Below the pieces are notes generated by a model, which saw only the letters and a program-made list of their open reading frames with translations, was not told the DNA's origin and did no database searches. The position numbers were made by a program, and so were the translations under genes. Shown here in pieces: positions 59,101-64,000 of a stretch of DNA of 64,000 nt (its first letter is position 1; each line of letters opens with the position of its first letter). The stretch comes from Diadema setosum (lineage: Eukaryota; Echinodermata; Echinoidea; Diadematoida; Diadematidae), in the NCBI RefSeq assembly GCF_964275005.1, contig NC_092697.1, forward strand, positions 11,959,227-12,023,226, read 5' to 3'.

Positions 59101-62100
59101 TCAGAACAGCATTCAAAGAGAAAAAAAAAGACAAGATAATCATATCACAATCTTGACATGAGATGACCACAAGAAAAGACCAGATCATCGGAAAAATTGC
59201 AAATGGCCATGTTCTCTAGTGTTAACAATTTGACGAAGCATCATTTGGTTGGAACGGACCAGGTTCCTACCTTTTCATTGCACTCTTCACACAAGTAAGC
59301 ATTCTCCCCTTCAAGCATCTCTCCCCTGACAAATTGCTCCAGGGAGTCATTGAGGTTGTTGGACTTCACTGTCAGGTTGAGGGCAAAGAACTCCTCCTCT
59401 CTCTCTTTTCTATGGGACAATAAGGCAGACAAGATGATGACAATGCTGCGATACCTCACAGGTTGAATTTTTCATTTCATGCACTAGCAAATGACTACTG
59501 TGGGGGCGGGATGAGGGTTTTCATATTAGCTTAAAGACAAAGATGGTCACCTCAACTGAAGGGTTCATCGATACCCCACATGATATAGCACGTCTTTTGG
59601 CTATCAAACAAATGACTAACGATGAAGTGGCCTTCCGAAGTTCAACTGTATTCGCAAATGCATTCGTGTCTGGCAGAATATGAAGAGGAAAATCTAGAAT
59701 GTGCCCCTCTTAAGATACATAATAATGTTTTCATACAGCCAAGAAAAAATATGAGACAGATTGTGAATTGACCAAGTTCTCATCACAATAAAAAGAGCAG
59801 TGTAAAGGATAAATTCATGACAGCCAGTATAATGTTTTATCCATACTTTTCTCCGATTTCCTGTCACTGTTCTCTACGTACGCTTTCACAGCGACTTTTG
59901 CTAGAAAGAAAATGAACAGCCACACACTTCTTTTAGAGCAAAATCTGCTACCAGTGGTACAACAGATCATGGGCATATAGCTCATAGAGAGATTTGCAAT
60001 TACCGCAACTCACAATAAGGCAGTCACCATAGCAACAACTGAAGCAGCGACAGTTGATTGCTGTTGCCAGACTGCTATTACTGTGCAAGCAGAATGTTGT
60101 AAGATACACTACTTTTCAAACTCTTTATTGAAACAGGGGTGGGGGGGGGGGTGGGGGTGGGAGGCCTGATGCACTTCCATTACCTGTGTGGGCAATCCTG
60201 GCAGATCATCTGGTTGAGGTAGAGACCCTGGAACTTGGGCTTCAGCACCTCCTTCTGACCGCTGGTCTTGAGGTGCTCGTCCAGCTGGTCGGTCAGGATG
60301 GTGAAGAAGTCGAAGGCGTCCTGCTGCTCGCGGACGTTGACCGGCTCGCCCCAGAACTTGAAGACCCGCCAGAAGCGCTCGGGCTCGTAGTACTGCAGCT
60401 TGCTCTCCAGCAGGTGGCCGAAGACGTTCTGCATCTGGAAGAAGACATTGTCCTCCGCGTCCGCCTTCTCCGGCATATGGCTGGCGAGGATGCCCTGCGG
60501 AACGGAGAGTTTTGAGATGCATTCATGGCGTCAGTCTCAATGCTAACTTCCCTCAAGCCTGTCTGAGAGAATACCTGTCTATAGGAGTCACTCGCCCACT
60601 TCTCTTAGTGAGTATCAGAGATGGATAGTGTAAAACCAGACATATTCACAGCACAAAACTTTTGTGTATTAGAGCTGATGGTCTATTTCGTGGCATTTTT
60701 TTTTTCTTCATGAATTGCTACTGGCATGCATTCAACATATTGTGTAGAAAAAACTTTTTGGGTGCATTCTGGCCTCTTGAATCTTGGCTCCCTGCAAAAT
60801 AAGGGAAAGTTTCATGCACATAAAAATTTATGACTTTATATAGTATGTCTATGTTGCCATCAAATTAAAGTGATTTTCTCAAGTTTCATTTGTAGAAATT
60901 GATTCCCTCTTTGTTTTTGTTTTGTATAATCATCACAATTACAATGTAAATGCTCTGAGCTTCAAACTGAAACATACACATAATAATTTGCAATACTGGT
61001 CAGATGAAGTCACTGTGTGCTATATTTGAGTGCACAGCACTTACTTCTCCCTGAAAGTAAATTCACAATTAAACGATTTTGGGTTAATATTCTATGAGGG
61101 ACATTGCAAATCAGACTCGCAAAGAATGATATCTTTAATATATTCCACACATATTAATATTTCATCTCTCCTATCCATGGATACCAACCTCCCTGATGCC
61201 TGGAGTCATGTACAGCTGCTGAATGACAGAGTTCATGTAACAGGTAGCTCCTCCATTCTTCAGTCCCACATACTTGGTTGTACGTCCCTCAACTGGTGGT
61301 AAATGCTGTAAATGCAAAAAAAAAAAAAAAAAAGTGTATTACATATAATACAATTTGTCTGACCTGACGCAGACTGTTTCCTTTTCTGATCAAGCTGTCT
61401 CGTATCACAACACTACTAATCATAAAGAATAGAATGCGAGCCACAGTGTGTTCAAAGTGCACCTTGGGAGAAAACTTTACACGTTTTTCTTGAACTCATA
61501 AAAATCACCCTTGCAAAGCACATCAATGCACTATGCTTGCGGTATAACATATGGAATGTCCTTCATTCTCATTGCACTCTTCGAACTCTACTATCCTTTT
61601 ATCCAATAATTACCCCCTCCTATCTCCAATATTCACTAACTAATCACTGCTGCTTGTTTCTTAATGACTCAATCAATGCAAAATATGTTTTAAATCATAT
61701 CCAATCAATTTCATTCACTCTGTTACAAATGTATGATCTGAGATCAGGCTTACAGTAGTCTTGAACTAATATGTAAGCCATTTCACTGTTTTCTTGCTCA
61801 TTAAAAATATAAGGGGGAAATAAAAAATTTCACATCAATTAGAGTATATTATGCTCTGACAGAGAAACCACAACCCCCATTTGATTCCATGAGCAATCAC
61901 ATGCTACACCATCCCATACTCATGCTACATTTGTATGTAATAGCCATCAGTCTATAAGCTATTCCTGCAATTTTTTTTTTTCTTTTTGCCCCTCACAGAG
62001 GAGATGCTGACCTCCCACTCCTTGGCAATGGAAGGGTCTCCTTGGTGGTGCATGCTGATCAGCTGGGTGGCGATCCTCTGCAGGTTGTAGGGGCAGCCCT

Positions 62101-62156
62101 CGGACAGCACCACCAGCAGCTCAAAGGCAGCCATCCTTGACTCCTTGCCAGAGATC
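46889..62156 (-). CDS. USP24: Ubiquitin-specific protease USP24, 3' part of the gene (19 exons, about 1,027 aa to the stop); 5' end outside the window
   Basis: Exons in coding order: 62012-62156, 61189-61305, 60184-60494, 59271-59409, 57751-57870, 56389-56597, 55670-55812, 55085-55217, 54427-54655, 53957-54060, 53166-53279, 52430-52649, 51572-51664, 50748-50859, 50030-50154, 49585-49698, 49113-49251, 47969-48123, 46889-47251. Phases close throughout (3,085 nt, entering in phase 1). USP24 is a cysteine deubiquitinase of about 2,600 aa in vertebrates. In the encoded fragment, the Cys box [12 protein letters not shown] has Cys70; the His box [11 protein letters not shown] has His338; WFRFND supplies Asn363 as third residue. 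CxxC pairs in ICQDCPHR and YLCEECNEK fit the USP zinc-binding fingers. The C-terminal part follows human USP24 to the end ([13 protein letters not shown]...DDVDG), which separates it from USP9X and USP34. A Glu run lies near the end. All catalytic residues are present. Confidence 0.96.
47472..47749. mobile_element. Repeat element with TATGCCTCCGCCA / GGCGGAGGCATA ends
   Basis: The left end TATGCCTCCGCCATGATGCA is inverted relative to the right end TGGCGGAGGCATA, and the right end also forms its own hairpin (47717-47748, ATGCCTCCG...CGGAGGCAT). A GGAC/GGAA tract (47655-47702) precedes the hairpin. I recall this as a widespread type in marine invertebrates. Last USP24 intron. Confidence 0.75.
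47969..48123 (-). CDS. USP24: USP24 C-terminal region exon
   Basis: Encodes [20 protein letters not shown] and [12 protein letters not shown], close to human CYQCVKFLVTLAQKCPAAKE. A poly(C)/(CT)n tract follows the donor. Confidence 0.96.
49113..49251 (-). CDS. USP24: USP24 C-terminal region exon
   Basis: Encodes [20 protein letters not shown] and [19 protein letters not shown]. Donor GTGAGT. Confidence 0.95.
49461..49632 (-). repeat. USP24: Tandem duplication of a USP24 exon end and its splice donor
   Basis: Two 83-bp copies (49461-49543, 49550-49632) differ at one position and are joined by a short T run. The second copy belongs to the real exon; the first lies in the intron. Confidence 0.93.
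49585..49698 (-). CDS. USP24: USP24 C-terminal region exon (3' half duplicated downstream)
   Basis: 38 codons encoding [20 protein letters not shown] and [17 protein letters not shown]. The last 48 nt, the donor and 35 nt of intron are repeated immediately downstream on the transcript (49461-49543). Confidence 0.93.
50030..50154 (-). CDS. USP24: USP24 C-terminal region exon
   Basis: Encodes [20 protein letters not shown] and [18 protein letters not shown]. Phase joins both neighbours; less conserved than the others. Confidence 0.88.
50210..50747. repeat. (CAT)n-rich tract, about 540 bp, in a USP24 intron
   Basis: Interrupted CATCAT with CAC, CAG and TAT variants, running up to the exon donor at 50747. 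His/Ser/Ile- and Met/Asp-rich open frames across it are artefacts. Confidence 0.95.
50748..50859 (-). CDS. USP24: USP24 C-terminal region exon
   Basis: Encodes [20 protein letters not shown] and [17 protein letters not shown], aligned with IRRWSSAQAREFGNLH of human USP24. The donor is immediately followed by a 540-bp (ATG)n-type tract. Confidence 0.95.
51572..51664 (-). CDS. USP24: USP24 C-terminal region exon
   Basis: 31 codons in phase 0, encoding [20 protein letters not shown] and [10 protein letters not shown]. Donor GTAAGG. Confidence 0.9.
51950..52405. repeat. Degenerate minisatellite in a USP24 intron
   Basis: Diverged repeats of roughly 25 and 50 bp built from GTGCATAGGGAGAGCAGG and TTGAATGCAAAGGGAAAA words, about 15 copies of the half-unit. 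No stop occurs in the minus-strand frame continuing from the upstream exon until near 52052. Confidence 0.85.
52430..52649 (-). CDS. USP24: USP24 C-terminal region exon
   Basis: Encodes [40 protein letters not shown]. The frame continues open into the intron through a minisatellite for about 125 codons. Confidence 0.95.
53048..53145. repeat. (CATC)n tetranucleotide array in a USP24 intron
   Basis: About 24 CATC units with one CGTC variant, ending 20 bp from the exon donor; preceded by TCATTCAT variants (52985-53045). Confidence 0.95.
53166..53279 (-). CDS. USP24: USP24 C-terminal region exon
   Basis: Encodes [20 protein letters not shown] and [18 protein letters not shown]. Its donor is followed about 20 nt later by a (GGAT)n tract. 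Confidence 0.94.
53957..54060 (-). CDS. USP24: USP24 C-terminal region exon
   Basis: Encodes [20 protein letters not shown] and [21 protein letters not shown] matches the human protein. Ends in phase 2. Confidence 0.94.
54427..54655 (-). CDS. USP24: USP24 exon, linker and start of C-terminal helical region
   Basis: Encodes [40 protein letters not shown] and [14 protein letters not shown], matching human USP24 downstream of the catalytic domain. Confidence 0.95.
55085..55217 (-). CDS. USP24: USP24 exon ending the catalytic domain
   Basis: Encodes [18 protein letters not shown], the end of the USP fold, then a linker. Acceptor TCATCAG, donor GTGAGT. Confidence 0.92.
55670..55812 (-). CDS. USP24: USP24 exon with third catalytic residue (donor uncertain)
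   Basis: Encodes [20 protein letters not shown] and [10 protein letters not shown]. The donor at 55669 (CAG-GTTTGT) is the only nearby choice I found that gives the correct phase: the stronger-looking GTGAGC upstream would create a stop at the junction, and GTCAGG would break the frame of the next exon. Seven residues (VRSCEPS) therefore depend on this choice. Confidence 0.85.
56389..56597 (-). CDS. USP24: USP24 exon with catalytic His box
   Basis: Encodes [20 protein letters not shown], a Ser/Gln-rich variable linker, then [19 protein letters not shown] with the catalytic His. Confidence 0.96.
57751..57870 (-). CDS. USP24: USP24 catalytic-domain exon ([12 protein letters not shown])
   Basis: 40 codons, phase 0. 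Encodes [20 protein letters not shown] and [18 protein letters not shown], the conserved USP strand that precedes the His box. The frame stays open for about 125 codons into the next intron. Confidence 0.96.
57966..58732. mobile_element. piggyBac-type non-autonomous element (767 bp)
   Basis: TTAA at 57962-57965 and 58733-58736. The ends start CCCTAAAAGGGC and CCCTAATCAAGCCGGGC, as in piggyBac-family termini (TTAACCCT...). Both ends have long G runs just inside on the plus strand. There is no transposase. It lies in a USP24 intron. Confidence 0.75.
59271..59409 (-). CDS. USP24: USP24 catalytic-domain exon (second CxxC)
   Basis: Encodes [38 protein letters not shown]. Acceptor CCCATAG, donor GTAGGA. 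Confidence 0.95.
60121..60180 (+). repeat. G-rich tract beside a USP24 splice donor
   Basis: GGGGTGGGGGGGGGGG and GTGGGGGTGGGAGG on the plus strand, starting 21 nt past the exon donor on the transcript, where it is C-rich. Confidence 0.85.
60184..60494 (-). CDS. USP24: USP24 catalytic-domain exon
   Basis: 311 nt. Encodes [34 protein letters not shown] and [12 protein letters not shown] with the first CxxC pair. GC-rich codons contrast with flanking introns. A G-rich tract follows the donor. Confidence 0.97.
61189..61305 (-). CDS. USP24: USP24 exon with catalytic Cys box
   Basis: 39 codons in phase 0. Encodes [20 protein letters not shown]; the Cys of GATCYMN is the nucleophile. Donor GTTGGT. 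Confidence 0.96.
62012..62156 (-). CDS. USP24: USP24 exon, [14 protein letters not shown] block (first in window)
   Basis: Enters in phase 1. Encodes [20 protein letters not shown] and [13 protein letters not shown], just N-terminal to the catalytic domain. Donor GTCAGC is weaker than average. Confidence 0.93.
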
Positions 62157-62577
62157 CTGCACTCATGGAGGAGAGAAGACTTCTGTCAGTCAGACTAAAC
62201 TTTTTTGAGGCTGCCATTTAAGGAGGAAACGGGGAGTGATGACTACCTGAAGACATTTTTTTTTTTTTTTTTTGATTAACCAACTGAAAATGTATAGCAA
62301 ACTAAAAGAGTTTGCACATGAGATCATCATATAGCAAAGACATCCCCCTGGGCAGCCAAAATTCACACATCAAAACCACGGACATTCCAAAGAGCAAATC
62401 ACAGAGATACTCGTGTACTAAGTGCATCTCAAGGAATAGGTCAAAATAATTCCTAAATCAGGGGGAATTTTGTGTTCTATTGTCAGGATAAGAAGAGAAG
62501 TTTCTAGTTTTAGGGAGCCACCTTCAGAATCAGAAAGACTTGCCAGTTCTACATCACAAAACACATGAGAGTGTCAC

Positions 62578-62610
<33 letters not shown>

Positions 62611-64000
62611 CGTCATCGTAGAAGCAGTTCAAAATGCCCAAGGTTATGTGAATACAATCTTTCAGCCTTTTCACCATCATCTGGATGCAGACAATTTAAA
62701 GGCACATGGTCCCGGTGGTTTAGTCGAATGCGTACGCGGGTACATGGCGCAAGTTTCCTATAGAGACCTATCCTATTGACTCCTCCTTAGCGCTTTGACC
62801 CATTTCCCCCCGAGTCCAAAGAAGTCTGATCCACTGTAGTCAGTGGTTCGATCACAGTTCGGCTCATGATTCCGATGAGGGGGATGACAGCTTCAGCAAA
62901 CTTCTTTTGCGACGTCATACTAAGAAGCACATATGCACGCACAATGGCATTACTACAGACTGCGTGATGCACAGAGAAGACAACGAAGGCAACGTTACCT
63001 ACAACACCTACAGTTGTACGTGCTTTACTCTTGACGACAGCTCAACTTTGGCAATGTTTGTATCAATGCTAATGGTGACTGGCAGTATCATCAACAGTGC
63101 CCTTTTACCCACCGGGACTATGCGCCTTTAACCAAAATATTTGAAAAGGTTATTACTGAGTGTTAATGAGCAACAATATCAAATACATGTAATGGCAGGG
63201 TTTCATAATATACACACAGGGGTTCGTACATACAGGTGCACAGGAATAAGTATACAATTCTCAGTGCTCACAAAACTATGTAATAGCAAAGGAATACTGG
63301 TGCCCCATTATCTTTTGACATAAGCAACATATACAGTGACAGCAATTAAGTGATTATTCTATTTACTGTTTACAGACAATAGTATCGTTATAGTTTAGTT
63401 GATTTCAGATATAGCATGGGAATGAAATTTACCTCTGGATGTATATTGCACATCACAAGAACACAATTGTTGTCATAGTTTGTGAGGACATTGATTGGAT
63501 AATATTCACTAAATTGAGAGTATAGATTTTTTTTTTTTTTTTTGCCAGAAATATGCCAAGTACACCATTAAATGAAACAAAGAGGGAAATTATCACTGAG
63601 ATGTCAGCTGATGCTCTTGTCAAAAGTCCATGCAAGAAAAATATCTGGAAATGCTACTTGTCTCCAGAAGGAGTCCCTACAAAGGCAGGTTTATAGCACC
63701 ACGCATCATTTTTGTTTTTTTGAGTAACATGTGTTATGCAGTCAATTGAAATGTATGTTTCTAAATTTATCAAACTTCTGATGATCTACATTTCGTCAGT
63801 TGAGAATGAGAAGGGCGTTAAGTTGTCTTGAACACTATGAGTTTAGTGGCAACTTAATGCCCTTATTATTCTCACCCGATGATTTCTCCTTGTGGGGGAA
63901 CAGTAAAGGTTCAGCAATTTGCGGTCACTTACACAATGCAACTGTCAATAATACAAATTGACCCTCTATTCAAAAAGGCAACAAACACTCTTTTTTAAGG
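62157..64000. other. USP24 intron, no exon seen to the window edge
   Basis: No reading frame with USP24 similarity was found, so the preceding exon should lie beyond 64000. It contains a T18 run at 62255-62273, an A30 run at 62579-62608 and one TTAA-flanked element. Confidence 0.55.
62700..63127. mobile_element. TTAA-flanked element (428 bp) with 19-bp terminal inverted repeats
   Basis: TTAA at 62696-62699 and 63128-63131. The ends are AGGCACATGGTCCCGGTGG and, inverted, AGGCGCATAGTCCCGGTGG (two mismatches). The interior is locally GC-richer and has a 74-codon open frame (62907-63131) that I do not recognise. USP24 intron. Confidence 0.72.

Noticed and set aside
62787-63131. Possible extra USP24 exon in the GC-richer patch
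   Set aside because: No USP24 similarity in any frame, and the patch is the interior of a TTAA-flanked element.

Overview
This window is animal nuclear DNA: AT-rich, intron-rich, GT-AG splicing, dense in short palindromic transposons and microsatellites. The three genes are conserved in animals. The repeat types (elements beginning like TTTCATAAAGCTG, elements ending GGCGGAGGCAT, frequent GTAGGCCTATA words) suggest a marine invertebrate, probably an echinoderm or another invertebrate deuterostome. That assignment comes from pattern memory and is moderate confidence only.

Layout. (1) 3267-10081, minus strand: complete seven-exon coding region (402 aa) of a phospholipid phosphatase-related protein (PLPPR, plasticity-related gene family), a six-pass membrane protein whose phosphatase motifs are degenerate. 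(2) 10.1-28.0 kb: about 18 kb between divergent genes with no convincing coding exon. It holds a possible far-upstream non-coding first exon of the PLPPR gene, a small terminal-inverted-repeat element split by a retroposed insert, a palindromic tandem array, a TTAA-flanked palindromic element and a deleted Tc1/mariner copy. (3) 27988-37857, plus strand: complete nine-exon glutaryl-CoA dehydrogenase (GCDH, 443 aa, mitochondrial), followed by a likely 2.8 kb 3' UTR. (4) 40.7-46.9 kb: convergent space between the GCDH and USP24 3' ends. (5) 46889-62156, minus strand: the last 19 coding exons (about 1,027 aa) of a USP24-type ubiquitin-specific protease, covering the whole catalytic domain and the C-terminal region to the stop. 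The 5' part lies beyond the right edge.

The three genes are functionally unrelated (membrane lipid-phosphatase-like protein, lysine/tryptophan catabolism, deubiquitination), so their proximity suggests no pathway. All exons were assigned by reading-frame continuity, GT/AG sites and remembered vertebrate homologues; the reading phases close exactly in each gene.

No CRISPR array, operon, defence system or obviously new multi-gene system is present. The most interesting material is structural: a recent tandem duplication of half a USP24 exon with its splice donor, a retroposed insert with a target duplication inside a MITE, an element with six copies of a CAGTATTCGGTCAC motif and a second element nested in it, three TTAA-flanked elements, microsatellites crowded against 5' splice sites, and an intronic minisatellite that keeps the USP24 frame open.
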